NCBI RefSeq assembly: GCF_007565055.1
Contig: NC_044557.1
Location: 79,313,019 to 79,377,018 of the forward strand
Reading direction: 5' to 3'
From: Rhinopithecus roxellana
Lineage: Eukaryota > Chordata > Mammalia > Primates > Cercopithecidae
DNA length: 64,000 bases
Both the position numbers and the translations under genes were made by a program. Below the pieces are notes generated by a model. It made no database searches and was not told where the DNA came from. It was given only the letters and a program-made list of their open reading frames with translations. The number at the start of each line of letters is the position of its first letter. Position 1 is the first letter of the stretch. Shown here in pieces: positions 11,281-22,582 of the stretch.

Positions 11281-12419
11281 CAGGAGGAATTAGGCAATTT
11301 CAAGACAGTAGAATGTTTTGAAACAGCTGCTTGAACTTGATCAAGTTCAGAACATGATATAGAGACAGAAAAATATTCTTCACTGCTTTCTGAACTCTCT
11401 CAACCTCCTTACTAACTTTAGAGAGCATGAGGACTTGATGAGTCCCCTGACTAAAACCTCAGAATTACTTCTTACACCACAATTCTGAGTTAACTTCATT
11501 CAATACGTCTAACCCTTCAACAGCTCCTGCCATCCACTATTTCATGAAACTCATACAAAGCACTTGTTTTTATTGACACACTTTAAAGTAAATCACTGAA
11601 TTTCTGGCTTTGCCTACTGCCCCAAATCAGAAACCAGTTTCACATGGATATTATTAATAGTATTATTATTATTTTAAAGATACCAATCCTTTTCCAGAAC
11701 TTCTTTAAGGAGTCCAGGGAATAAAAATGTTTGAGAAAACACATTGACTTGCGCAAAATAATTAAAACAGCCAAAAATGTTTGCTCAAATAAATGATTAC
11801 TATTATCTGTGTGCTATTTAATAGGAACTCATAGTTTGACTGTATTATACAAAAGTTTAGCCTCCCAGAGTGTTAGATATGAGGGGCTACAGTCATTAGG
11901 CATAAACTCTATCAGCAATTTTGCTGTAGTTACTACTATCTATATAGCTAAGTCATCTTATTTATATCATGGGATACAAGTAAACCACAGTGTGCCCAGT
12001 CATGTAAAAGGAACAAAGCAGACATGTTAAGAGGAAGGAACAAGACTTTCTCTTAGAAAGTCATGGACAGTTCCACTCATCACTCATCATGTGTGATACC
12101 TTTCTATTGTCTCATTTATAGGCTGTTGGGAGAAAGAACATTATATATTGTCATTGAAATTTAATGTGAAGAGAGAAAGAAATGGGACCTACCAGTTTCT
12201 GTACTAAGTTCCAAGCCTATGAATTTCTTTTAATTATTGACCTCAGAAATAAAACAAACCTTCAAGAATAGTTTTAGTCTTGTATCTCTTCATGTGTTAA
12301 TCAGAAATTAATACCTGGATTTTATAAAATAATGAATTTGAATGCAAAAGAATCTTTGAAGATAACTTTAATTATTTTGTGATTTATGTATCTAAAGGTC
12401 ATTTAATCTCAAGTAAATT
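11281..12419. other. Unassigned noncoding DNA
   Basis: No gene or confident repeat. Contains a perfect 18 bp palindrome, 'tgaacttgatcaagttca', at about 11332-11349, most likely chance. Confidence 0.35.
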
Positions 12420-12848
12420 AAGCATTTATTATATGCCATTTACAATGTGAGGCACTTGGATAAATAGTGACTATGACAGGCACAAATCCTTCCTTAAGAC
12501 GGTGTTAGAACTGGTAAGGGGAGCAATAAATTAGAACCATAACAAAGCATGTAACTATAGAATCTGGAAAATGCAGATAACCTGAAAAATTCTGAAGTGG
12601 TCAAGGACGGCTTACAAAGAAGAAACTGTTGAAACCTGAAGAATATTTAAGAATTACCAAGCTGAAGTTGTGAAACAAACAAAGCACAGTATGAGTTACA
12701 GTCTAGATAGGAGATTTGGCAAATGTAACAGGTTCCTCTAAATCTGAAATAAATTCCACGTAAGTGCACCATAAGAAAAGCAGCTGGCAAAGATTAGGAA
12801 AGACTGGCTAGGGAAACAGGCAGACACTAATTCATAAAGGCATTTTTA
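12420..12848 (-). mobile_element. Ancient L2-like LINE, antisense (left part)
   Basis: Diverged version of the same antisense L2 block order seen at 10136-11280 ('atttattatatgcc', 'gtggtcaaggacggctta', 'ctggctagggaaacagg'). It is interrupted by the twin-primed L1 at 12849-13280 and seems to resume at 13296 ('gagtctggactcttgcag'). Confidence 0.4.
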
Positions 12849-13280
12849 TTTTTACTTTTTTTTATTTTTTATTATACTTTAAGTTCTAGGGTACATGTGC
12901 ACAACATGCAGGTTTGTAACATATGTATACATGTGCCATGTTGTTGTGCTGCACCCATTAACTGGTTATTTACATTAGCTATATCTCCTAATGCTATCCC
13001 ACCACCCTCCGCCCACCCCATGACAGGCCCCAGTGTGTGATGTTCCCCACCCTGTGTCCAAGTGTTCTCATTGTTCACTTCTCACCTATGAGTGAAAACA
13101 TGCAGTGTTTGGTTTTCTGTCCTTGTGATAGTTTGCTCAGAATGATGGTTTTCAGCTTCATCCATGTCCCTACAAAGGACATGAACTCATGTTTTTTATG
13201 GCTGCATAGTATTCCATGGTGTATATGTGCCATCCCAAATGTCCATCAATGATAAACTGGATTAAGAAAATGTGGCACAT
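12849..13280 (-). mobile_element. Twin-primed (5'-inverted) L1PA insertion, 432 bp
   Basis: The main part, 12849-13233, is an L1 3' end on the minus strand: T-rich start (complement of the A tail), complement of the 'ctagaacttaaag' terminus, 3'UTR and end of ORF2. At 13234 the sequence switches to sense L1 ('tcccaaatgtccatcaatg' to 'aaaatgtggcacat' at 13280). This sense piece is the L1 stretch immediately upstream of the main part, so the 5' end is inverted. Perfect 15 bp duplications 'ataaaggcattttta' flank it at 12834-12848 and 13281-13295. This is the classic product of twin priming during L1 integration. Confidence 0.92.
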
Positions 13281-13295
13281 ATAAAGGCATTTTTA

Positions 13296-13779
13296 ACCTA
13301 AACTAGGGAGTCTGGACTCTTGCAGAGGCAAAGTAAAACCATTTAAAATTTTTAACAAGCTTCATTGCATTTTCACTTTAAAAAGGTTTTATTCTTATTT
13401 GTTAGTTTGATTTTAAGTTGTGAGCTCGTTAATACATAATGTGGCCTGTGCATGTTTTGGCTTCTTTTTTATTTTTAGGACCTTATCTTGCCTTCATTAT
13501 TGCTTTTAATAAACCAGTACAGATACAATTCAATTTTATTTGTTCTCTTTTCCAACACATTCCTAACCCTTCCCCTCTCTCCAGAGGAAATAGTTTTATT
13601 GATGCACATACACGTTCTTTAACCTATGTTTTTATAAATTTGTTTATATGTATGTTCCACTAACAATATTTAGTATTACTTTGTAGTTATAAAATCTTCA
13701 GATAAATGCTATCATCCTCCAGTCATATTCTGAAATCACCTTGTTTTAGTTTTTTTATTTTCTTTCAATAAACTTTTTA
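13296..13779. other. L2-like continuation then unassigned noncoding DNA
   Basis: The first ~100 bp appear to continue the antisense L2 remnant broken by the L1. The rest, including 13439-13663, could be old LINE 3'UTR but I cannot assign it. Confidence 0.3.
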
Positions 13780-13988
13780 ATTGTCTTCTTAATTTTTTCA
13801 ATGACCCATGGGTCATTCAAGAACATACTGTTTAATTTCCATGTGTTTGTATAGTTTCCAAATTTCATTTTGTTATTGATTTCTAGTTTTATTCCATTGT
13901 TGTCAGAGAAGACACTTGCTATAATTTCAAATTAAAAAAAAAAAAATTAAGGCTTGTTTTGTGGCCTAACATATATCCTTGAGAATGG

Positions 13989-14297
13989 TCAATGTGCTAA
14001 GAGAAGAATGTATATTCTGCAGCCATTGGATGAAATGTTCTGTAAATATCTATCTATTAGGTCTATTTGGTCTATAGTGCAGATTAAATCTGATGTTTCT
14101 GTGTTGGTTTTCTGTTTGGATGATCTGTCCAGTCCTGAAAGTGGGGTGTTGAAGTCTCCAGCTGTTTTGCACTGGGGTCTATCTCTCTCTCTCCTGAGTT
14201 GTAATAATATTTGCTTTATGTATCTGGGTGCTCTAGCACTGGGTGCATATGTATTTACAATTGTTATGCCCTCTTGCTGAATTGACCCCTTTATCAT
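13989..14297 (-). pseudogene. L1 ORF2 endonuclease-domain remnant
   Basis: The minus-strand frame reads through the apurinic endonuclease-like part of L1 ORF2: an 'ITIVNTYAPSARAPRYIKQ' stretch (NxYAP-type motif), then 'GDFNTPLSGLDRSSKQK', the conserved GDFN catalytic-core block, then a 'DLIDRY' segment. In intact L1 this domain nicks target DNA. Here only about 100 codons stay open inside a truncated old element, so it is a fossil and not an active enzyme. Confidence 0.85.
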
Positions 14298-14427
14298 TAT
14301 ATAATGACCTTATTTGTCTCATTTAATAGTTTTTGTCTTGATATCTTTTTTTTTCTGATACGTGTAGCTACTCCTCCTTGTTTTTAATTCTGTTTGCATG
14401 CAGTATATTTTTCCATCCTTTTATTTT

Positions 14428-14475
14428 CAGTCTATGTGCATAAAAATACACATGTATAAAAATACACATAGACTG
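14428..14475. repeat. Short inverted repeat within L1M
   Basis: Perfect 11 bp arms 'cagtctatgtg' (14428-14438) and 'cacatagactg' (14465-14475) enclose a partly duplicated 'tataaaaatacacat' spacer. It could form a small hairpin. It probably arose by a local template switch inside the L1 copy. Confidence 0.7.
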
Positions 14476-15212
14476 TTTCTTACAGGCATCCATTCAGCTA
14501 ACCCGTCTTTTGATTGAAGAGTTTAGTCCATTCACATTCGATGTTATTGTTCATAATAAGGACTTACTACTGCCATTTCCTAAACTGTTTTTTAGCTGTT
14601 CTGTGGTCTTCTCTTTCTTCCTTGATTTCTGTGAAAGTATATTTTTCTGGTGTTATATTTTACTTTCTTGCTTTTTATTTTTTGTGTATCTGTTGCAGGC
14701 TTTTTGATTTGTGGTTACAAACCACATGAGGCTACATGTGGTTATCATAAATAATATCTTATAACCCATTGTAAGGATCTGATAGGACTCTGAATTCCTT
14801 CTCTGTATTATCTTGAATTTGGTTGAACCTCCTCTAAACAGCTGTTTTGAATTCTCTATCTGAAAGCTCACATATCTGTCACTCTGGGATTAGTCACTAG
14901 TTCCTTATTTAGTGCATTTGGTGAGGTCATATTCTTCTGTATGGTCTTAATGCTTGTGAATGGTTTTTTAATATCTGGGCATTGAAGAGTTAGATTATTT
15001 ATTGTAATCTTTGCATACTGGGCTTGTTTGCACTTGTCCATCTTGAGAAAAAATTCCAAGCATTCAAAGGGAATTGAATGTTGTGATCTAAGTCTTTGGT
15101 CTCTGCAGCCATATCTGCATTAGGGAACACCCCAAACCCAACAATGCTGTAAATCTTGCAGACTTTTAGAAGTACTGCCTTGGTGGTCTTTAATAAGATC
15201 TGCTTACAACAC

Positions 15213-15437
15213 ATACATATAGGACTTCTTCAAAATACTCCAGCCCCTAGGCCCACCAATGCATAATCACACATTCCAGATAACCATGTCACAAACTTGA
15301 AAAAAAATTCATAGTATGAAAAATTGAACAATGTTGGGAAATCCAGAATATTAAAGAATAATTTATATGCCACATCAATAAATAACAATCTAAATGTGTT
15401 TACAAATATTACAGTTAAGATTAAAAATTGATGAAGA
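15213..15437. other. Unassigned noncoding DNA
   Basis: Short stretch between L1M and an Alu, no family recognised. Confidence 0.3.
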
Positions 15438-15731
15438 GGCTGGACACAGTGGCTCACACCTATAATTCCAGAACTTTGAGAGTCTGAGGACGTTGGATCA
15501 CCTGAGGTCAGGAGTTCAAGATCAGCCTGACCAACATGATGAAACCCCATTTCTACTAAAAATACAAAAATTAGTCAGGCATGGGGGCACATGCCTGTAA
15601 TCCCAGCAACCTGGGATGCTGAGGCAGGAGAATCACTGGTACCCATGAGAAGGAGGTTGCTGTGAGCCGAGATTGTGCCATTGGACTCCAACCTGGACAA
15701 GAGAGAAACTCCGTCTCAAAAAAAAAAAAAA
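15438..15731 (+). mobile_element. AluS-type element, old
   Basis: Dimeric Alu from 'ggctggacacagtggctc' to 'aaactccgtctc' plus about 14 A. Numerous CpG-decay substitutions ('agtcaggcatgggggcac', 'ggtacccatgagaagg') show age. Flanking duplications are not clear. A minus-strand frame over it is the usual Alu-derived artefact. Confidence 0.9.
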
Positions 15732-16325
15732 GAAAATGAAGGAAGATAAAGAACGAGATGAGAACAGAATTAAATATGAACAGACAGTTAGTTATATTAA
15801 CAAAACCAAATAGAAATTCTTGGAATAAAAAGCATAGTTATTGCAATAACTGTACTCAAAGGCTATGTTAACGAGTAGTCTAAATAAAGGAAGATATTTC
15901 ATTAATTGCAAAATAAACTTGAGGATGTTATCCAGAAATAATTACAAAATAATAAAGTGATAGAAAATAAAAAAGAGAATTTTTAGGTTATAGAAGCAAA
16001 CAAGGTAAAGAATGGGAGAAAGACAACATTCCAGGTGATGATGGTCAGATGATGTTTTAATTAAAGAAATATATGTGTTCAAATTTTGAAGGAGCATATG
16101 TGATCGTGAATAAGATAGTTTAAAAAAACTATATGTAGAAATTTTACAGTTATGCTGAAAAATAAAAAGTACCAGCAAAATCTTAAAAGTACAAAAACAC
16201 TGAGTATTTAAATATTCTTAAACAGATTTACAGCTGACTTCTCCTGAGCAACAACAAACCACAGAAGACTATGGGAGAATATCTCCAGTGGTCATGAATA
16301 GTAACTCTCAATATAACAGGCTTTT
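15732..16325 (+). mobile_element. Possible old L1M/HAL1 fragment
   Basis: A-rich sequence with a block 'caacaacaaaccacagaag' followed by 'gggagaatatctcca', similar to a segment near the end of ORF1-type sequence in old L1 or HAL1 elements. Divergence makes this tentative; unique DNA cannot be excluded. Confidence 0.3.
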
Positions 16326-16500
16326 TAAATATCAATGTAAAGGGTACAAATGCAGTTTTGTTACATGGATATACTGCATATGGGTGACATCTGGATTTTT
16401 AGTCTAACCGTCACCAGAATAATATGCATTGTGCCCATTAAGTAATTTCTCATCTCTCACCACCCTCTCACCCTTCTGAGTCTCCACTGATAATCTGTAT
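16326..16500 (-). mobile_element. Old L1 3'UTR fragment, antisense
   Basis: Block order 'gttttgttacatggatatac', 'cattgtgcccattaagtaat', 'catctctcaccaccctctc', 'gagtctccactga' matches the complement of L1PB/L1MA 3'UTR. No tail or duplication is evident. Confidence 0.55.
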
Positions 16501-16734
16501 TTCAAGAGTCAAGATAAAATAATGACATTAATAATTATGCACACATCAAATTACACAAGTTATTCACAGAAAGAACTGCTGACCCAAGCATATAGAAAAT
16601 ACAAAGCCTGATAGAAAGTATAGAGATTACATCAGTAGTCATAATAAAATATTATTTTGAACAGAATGTATTACGCAAAAGAGGGAGGCAGCTATGCTCA
16701 CCACCATGCCAACAATGTTACACTTTTAAAAAAT
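16501..16734. other. Unassigned noncoding DNA
   Basis: A-rich, probably continuing the old LINE-derived stretch upstream, but not assignable by eye. Confidence 0.3.
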
Positions 16735-17226
16735 ATTATTCTACTACAAAGACACATGCACATATACGTTTATTGCAGCACTATTTACAATAGCAAAGGC
16801 TTGGAACCAACCCAAATGCCCACCAATGATAGACTGGATAAAGAAAATGTGGCACATACACACCATGAAATACGACGCAGCCATAAGAAAGAATGAGTCC
16901 ATGTCCTTTGCAGGGACATGAAAAAAGCTGTAAACCATCATTCTCAGCAAACTAACACAGGAACAGAAAACCAAACACTGCATATTCTCACTCATAAGTG
17001 GGAGTTGAACAATGAGAACACATGGACACAGGGCGGGGAACATCACACACTTGGGCCTGTAGGGGGGTAGAGGCTAAGGGGAGGGAGAGCATTAGTATAA
17101 ATACTTAATGCAGACGGGCCTTAAAACCTAGATGATGAGTTGATAGGTGCAGCAAACCACTATGGAACATGTATACTTATGTAACAAACCTGAACGTTCT
17201 GCACATATATCCCAGAACTTAAAGTG
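16735..17226 (+). mobile_element. 5'-truncated L1PA 3' end
   Basis: Starts in ORF2 ('ctactacaaagacacatgc'), runs through the ORF2 end and 3'UTR, and ends at 'cccagaacttaaagtgaaag'. Where an A tail is expected the sequence becomes gaaag/gaga and then a long (GGAA)n array, suggesting the array grew from the tail. Diverged more than the 24.6 kb copy (for example 'ggggggtagaggctaagg'). Confidence 0.88.
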
Positions 17227-17246
17227 AAAGAAAGAGAGAGACAGAG

Positions 17247-17451
17247 AAAGGAAGGAAGGAAGGAAGGAAGGAAGGAAGGAAGGAAGGAAGGAAGGAAGGA
17301 AGGAAGGAAGGAAGGAAGGAAGGAAGGAAGGAAGGAAGGAAGGAAGGAAGGAAGGAAGGAAGGAAGGAAGGAAGGAAGGAAGGAAGGAAGGAAGGAAGGA
17401 AGGAAGGAAGGAAGGAAGGAAGGAAGGAAGGAAGGAAGGAAGGAAGGAAGG
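17247..17451 (+). repeat. (GGAA)n microsatellite, about 51 uninterrupted units
   Basis: About 205 bp of perfect GGAA repeats, preceded by an imperfect gaaaga/gagaca lead-in (17224-17246) and followed by 'ggaaaggaggaag'. It gives artefactual Lys-Glu-Gly-Arg and Pro-Ser-Phe-Leu frames. Perfect tracts this long mutate quickly, so length likely varies between individuals. GGAA is the core ETS-factor site, and long GGAA arrays are known binding platforms for ETS fusion proteins in human tumours. Confidence 0.98.
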
Positions 17452-17454
17452 GAA

Positions 17455-17770
17455 AGGAGGAAGTGGAGCAAAATGGCCAAATATAACAGTCCAGCAATTG
17501 TCTTCCCCAACAAACTAGCCACACAAGAAATGACCTTCACAAAAAAATAAATAAGTAAGTTAAGTGATCCAAGTACCCAGATTTAACATCATATCAAGAA
17601 AAGAGGCACTAAAGAGAGTTGGAAAGACAGTCTTACATTCCTGCATCACCCCTACCTATTTCCTGGCAGTGATGCATGACATGGAGAGAATCTGATTGCT
17701 CCGGAGAGAGAGAACAAAGTAATCTGGGGACTTTGCACTGAAATGCAGTGCTGTCCAGTCCACTTGTTTC
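17455..17770 (+). mobile_element. L1PB-type 5'UTR, element 5' end, 3'-truncated
   Basis: 'gcaaaatggccaaatataac' followed by 'cacaagaaatgaccttcac', 'agaggcactaaagagagttgg', 'aagacagtcttacattcctg', 'atgacatggagagaatctg' and 'gggactttgcactgaaatgcag' follows the first ~300 bp of the L1PB-class 5'UTR. The match stops near 17770. This region of L1 carries the internal promoter in intact elements. It sits directly after the GGAA array. Confidence 0.65.
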
Positions 17771-18314
17771 TCTTTCCAGGGAGACTAATGGGTTTCATTG
17801 TCCTAGATTTTTTTTCTTGTCAATGTCTTGGATTATATGTATTTTATTCCTATTTTCATGAATAATCCAAATTTGAGATTGCAAAATGTTTATGTGACTA
17901 TTTTTCTACCACGGATATCAAGAAGCATCAGGCTTCTTTGTAGGATAGAGGCTTATATTTTTAAATTTATATTTCATAAATAGAAAATTACTTTTGGCTA
18001 TTATGTATATTACTGAACCTCAGTTGCAGCTCTGCATCATACCGACTTGAGTCTTCAACATCTTTCTGCAAGAATTTTAAATACTTAATAAATGCCTATA
18101 ATAACTTTCCCAATAATGTCATCCACTCAGCTTCAAGCATCTTTCAATATTATTTTTGAGTTCACTTTTTATTTCTGATATTGGAGAATTTATCATTCTT
18201 GTGTTTGAAGTTAGGTATCCATTATAAGTTATTTTACTACATTGCATTCAAATATAGAATTACTAAATTCTAGATTCCGGTTTGAAGTAGACTGTCCTAA
18301 TCAGCACTCTGTGT

Positions 18315-18365
<51 letters not shown>

Positions 18366-19026
18366 CACATATACGGTATTAGCAACAAATTAGGAAAGGA
18401 ATCATTCATTAGGTGATTGGATTTTTGAGAAAGAGGAAGAATGATTTTTCATAATTATGTTAACATTTTTATAAATGGTATAACAACTATGATTAACTGA
18501 AATGAGAAACACATGAGCAAACTTATGTGAAGTTTAGATTATAAGTCTTATTTGGATATACTGATCTTGATATCCTTTGGAACATTTATTTAGGAAGACA
18601 GATTGACACATGAAGAGACCTGAACTGGATATTTTTTAAACTGTACCTTTTATTTTATAATTAAAACAAATTTAATAGTTTAAGTGACCCAACATCTATA
18701 TCTATTTATCTATCTTTCGATATCTATACAGAGTTATATATTCAACATAATCAAAATAAAAATCCCATTAGGTTTTGCTTTCTGTGTAGAAATTAGAAAA
18801 CTCAATTTATAATTTATAGTTAAATGCAAAGGACCCAGAAGAATAAAAGAGTAAAGATAAACTTGGAGAGGCTGGAGGACTCATACTCTTAGTTATTTAG
18901 TTAACAAAACTATAAGAATCAATACAGTATGTACTGACACAAGGACTGAGCAATAAAACAATGGAAAAAGGATTTCAACATGTATTTATATGTATTATTT
19001 ATAACAAAAGTGACAAAGTGGTGTAG
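17771..19026. other. Unassigned AT-rich DNA with a (GT)22 microsatellite
   Basis: No gene or repeat family recognised apart from the dinucleotide tract at 18319-18362. Confidence 0.35.
18319..18362 (+). repeat. (GT)22 microsatellite
   Basis: Uninterrupted gt repeat of 44 bp, preceded by 'gtgtctct' and followed by 'atacacatatac'. Confidence 0.97.
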
Positions 19027-19028
19027 TG

Positions 19029-19047
19029 TCTCTCTCTCTCTCTCTCT
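19029..19047 (+). repeat. Short (TC)n tract
   Basis: About 9-10 pure tc units followed by a short T run. Confidence 0.9.
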
Positions 19048-19049
19048 TT

Positions 19050-20740
19050 TAAACGCCTGACCAGCTCAGAAGCTCATTTGTCATGACCCATGAATCTATA
19101 TATAGTACAACATTGGAGGATTTCTTATTCTGTACAGACTGAATGGCAAGGTGTGCCACCTGAAGTTCTGGAAGTTCTGCTGAATTAGATGATTATTCCT
19201 TACTAATGTCTTATATGGCCACCCCTAAGTAAGGCTGTACTGCAATTACTAACCATCTTCAAACCAACCCACTTTCTAGTTCTAGATGTATGATTCTTTG
19301 TATCTTATAGTCATTATTTTGCCTCCAATCAGGGCCAAGTAGCATTAAGAACTGCTTCTCAAAAGATGTATAATTTTCTGCTGAACGTAACCTTGCTCCA
19401 AAACTCCAGAATTCTGTGTTATGATTATCCCATAGGACTTACTACAAACTGTTCCCAGCATCTTTTTCCATCATCAATATCTCCAACATTATAAAGCATG
19501 GTGGTTTGGTCTTAGTAACATAGCTTTGCTTGCAATCCTGCAACTGCTTTAGAACTCTCTTTTGCTGGTACAATTTTGTGTCGCCTTGTATATAGGCCAC
19601 AGCAATATTCCTAGTTTCCTTAGAAGACTGACTTCAGAAGCTGAAGAAGTTTATGAGGCTTTGTGCTTTCCTTTTCATTACAGGAGGTGCAAGATGTAAT
19701 TATGTCTCTTTTATTTCAAACAAATGTCCTGCCATGCCCCTGACAATGGGAACCCTGAAACTTCTATAAATGATTCAGGCCCTGAATACGTGCATGAGTG
19801 TTACAATTACATTAACTATACCAGTAACATGTTGCTTATTTTTCCTGTTCAGTCTAATATCATTGATGTGATGAATCAGTGCGATAATCTATGACACATT
19901 CAGATGATCAAGATCTCTGTGTTTTATACTGTGACAGAGACAAGAGAACTAACGTAGCATTGAGGAGAATCTTTCTACATATATTATTATTCTGTGTGGC
20001 TAAAAAGTATTTGTGATATTCGTTTCTGACAGAGATAAAAAGAATCTATTCACTAAAGCAATGGCAGTATAATATATTGCTGTGATCATATTAATCTGCT
20101 CTATCAAAGGTATATCTGGCACAGCAGCTGAGATAGGACCCAATACTTGGATCAACCTGCAGAAGTATAAATGCTTTCCTGGTTATATTTAATTTCTGCA
20201 GGATCCAGAATATTGAATTAGTATAATTATATAGGAACTATCATCATGGTATTTTTAGGTCCTTAAAGGTAGTACTAAACACCACCATCCCCTTCCCAGG
20301 GGAAAATAAGTTTGTTTGTTTTTGTGTCTGCTTCATTGATTTACTCTCTTGGCTGGGATGTAGAGTAGTTTCAGAGACTTCTAGTTGGCTTTTTCACTGT
20401 CATATTATTTAACCTGGAGACAAAAGAACCCAATGTGGGGTTTCTTGGACTGCCAAGTATGTCAATCCAAATTATAATTTAGGAGACTTGGGAAATAATC
20501 ATTGTGTGGGTCTTTTGACTCAGTGTACATACCTTGGTCAGGACTACTCCATTCATTACATTGCTTCCATATGTGCCCGCTCAGTCTCTAGAGAGAAAGA
20601 GAAATTTTCAATACAACAAAAGATACCCTCTAGCTTTTACAGTTAGTTTCAATTGCCGGTTATTAATACGTAAATTTGCTTTTTCAGTCTCTTTGAATCA
20701 AATAAGGTTTTACAATGGTAGTGCTATTTATGTTTTAGAC
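19050..20740 (-). pseudogene. ERVL-class endogenous retrovirus pol remnant (RT-RNase H)
   Basis: Decayed pol sequence of an ERVL-type endogenous retrovirus on the minus strand. In broken frames near 19380-19650 there is an 'RKLGILLWPIYK' stretch and a later 'YTSFEKQ' block, as at the RT/RNase H boundary of ERVL pol. Near 19070-19150 a 'YIDSW' block corresponds to the RNase H 'YTDSW' motif (D replaced in context and many stops nearby). Lower coordinates are downstream for this strand; I see no integrase, so the copy ends around the TC tract. The upstream part (20400-20740) looks like the same element but is weaker. It is a fossil without coding capacity. Confidence 0.62.
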
Positions 20741-20885
20741 TAAGTAATTCTTTGTTATGGGGCCTGTCTTCTGAATTATAGAATCTCTATTCTCTACCCC
20801 ATGTAATCCAGTAGCACCCCTCCCTCATCATGACAACCAAGATTGTCTCTGCGCATTGCATAATGTTTCCTGGGTTTAGGGTATG
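20741..20885 (-). mobile_element. MER20-like hAT DNA transposon, antisense
   Basis: 'taattctttgttatggggcc', 'ccagtagcacccctccctc', 'atgacaaccaagattgtctc' and 'gcattgcataatgtttcctg' follow the complement of the repeat also present in sense at 41430-41644. Both ends are worn. Name from memory; the correspondence between the two copies in opposite orientation is directly visible. Confidence 0.55.
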
Positions 20886-21520
20886 GTGAGGAGTAAATTT
20901 GTCCCTATTTGTCCCTATTTGCCGTTGCTGCCCTCCAGCAGCAATGGCAATTAGCACTTGTATCTCTTTACCTTATTTTTTCTCTTTTCTTCATGCATAT
21001 TTAATACCTGATATATCTTGCCAGCTAGTACATTCTCTTCCATGGGTGACATTCTTCAAATTAACTATTGGTGAATGTTTCAATAATTCGTTCATGACCT
21101 TGTGCCTGGGGTTGTCTGTGCTCCAGCTACCACCAGTAATGTAGTCTTCATAGCCAATCAGATAGTAGTGATCTAGTTCTAAAATCCCATTTTATTAAAT
21201 ACCTTTTTGGTTTCAAATATCATTGCATGGAATAGCTGAAAGCAGGTATGAAGACAAGGTGTTTATTAGGGATCAGTGTCTTTTAGGGAAAGGAGAAGTT
21301 AAAGCATGATTGGGCAGAACTGAACTGTAATGGAGGCGTGACATAACCTCAGCAAACGCTGAGAAAGAGGTTTAATCTAGAGTGAATGTTGCTTATCAGA
21401 GTGTCCTTTACTGGGACAAAGTATACAGGCCTTTATCCCTTGACCCTCTATTAGCAGATACAAGCTGCCCTGAAGAAAGGTGCAAGGTCTATCAAAAGTG
21501 CCTCTCTGTTTGAAGCAAGG
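20886..21520. other. Unassigned noncoding DNA, possibly more ERVL
   Basis: The segment may continue the ERVL remnant interrupted by MER20, but I see no diagnostic motif. A small tandem 'tttgtccctatttgtccctat' lies near 20898-20920. No gene recognised. Confidence 0.3.
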
Positions 21521-22582
21521 AAACTTATTAGGAATAATGAGGGACAATACATAATGATAAAAGAGCCAGTTCTCCAAAGAGACATAACAATGCTTAATCT
21601 ATATTCACCTAACAACACAGCATCAAAATACATGAGGCAAAAACTAACAGAGTTCCAAGAAAAAATAAATGAATCTACAATTATAGCTGAACTTCAATTC
21701 CTTTCTATGAGAAATGGACAGACCCAGAATGTAGAAAACCAGTAAAGACCTAACTTATTGTAGTTAAACTCAACATCACCATCATCCAACTGGATATTCA
21801 TAGACTACTTTATCTAATGACAACAGAGTACACATTCTTCTCAAGCTCACATAGAATGTTTGCCAAGATAGATCACATTCTAGGCCATAAAACAAAAACT
21901 TTAACAAATTTTAAAGAATAGATATCATAAAAGGTCTAATTAAAATAGAAACCATTAATAGAAAGATAACCAAAAATCAATGAAATTCAATGAAATTGAA
22001 AACAGGAAATTACTAGGAAAAATAAAATCCAAAGCTGTTATTTTTTTTTTTTTTTTTGCAAAGATCAATAAAATTGATATGTGTCTAGTTAGGATAACTA
22101 AGAAATCAGAGAACACAAATCACTAATTTCAGATATAAAAGAAAAGACATCACTACAGATCCCATGGACATTAAAATGATAATGAAATAATATAAGCAAT
22201 TTAATGTGTATAAATTTGGTTATAGATTTATAAAAGTAGTTATAGATTTATAGATTAGATTAAATGGACAAATCCTTGAAAAACCATGGTCTGCCAAAAG
22301 TAGCACAAGAAGAAATAGATTATCTGAATATGCATATAGTTATTAAAGAAATTAAATGAATAACCTCCCAAAACAAAAAGCACCAAGCCCAGATAAACTC
22401 ACTGATGAATTATATCAATCATTTAGAAAAAAAATATACCAATAATTTGGTATAGTGTTATAATCTTCATAATCTTTTTCAGAAGATAGAAGCAAAAGAA
22501 ATACCTTCTAATTTATTCTTTGAGGCCAGCATCACCCAAACACCCAAAATAGATAAAGATATTAAAAGAAAAAATATATATA

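Larger units (their letters stand above)
13780..15212 (-). mobile_element. L1M element, antisense: ORF2 5' part to ORF1/5' region, internally deleted
   Basis: On the plus strand the sequence runs through the complement of L1 ORF2: 'gacccatgggtcattcaag', 'ttctgcagccattggatg', 'ctgatgtttctgtgttgg', then 'gtccattcacattcgatg'. Near 14760 it jumps to the ORF1 region ('atctgataggactctgaatt', 'gaattctctatctgaaagc') and on to 'gcagccatatctgcattagg'. Sequence between about 14760 and 14785 is missing relative to L1M, implying an internal deletion. An endonuclease-domain remnant is listed separately. Confidence 0.8.

Noticed and set aside
11332..11349. Perfect 18 bp palindrome
   Set aside because: A single palindrome of this size is not unusual in a window this long and has no associated promoter or repeat.
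17160..17550. Open frames of 100-126 codons over the GGAA array
   Set aside because: A perfect tetranucleotide repeat without stops gives open frames in every phase; there is no non-repeat domain.
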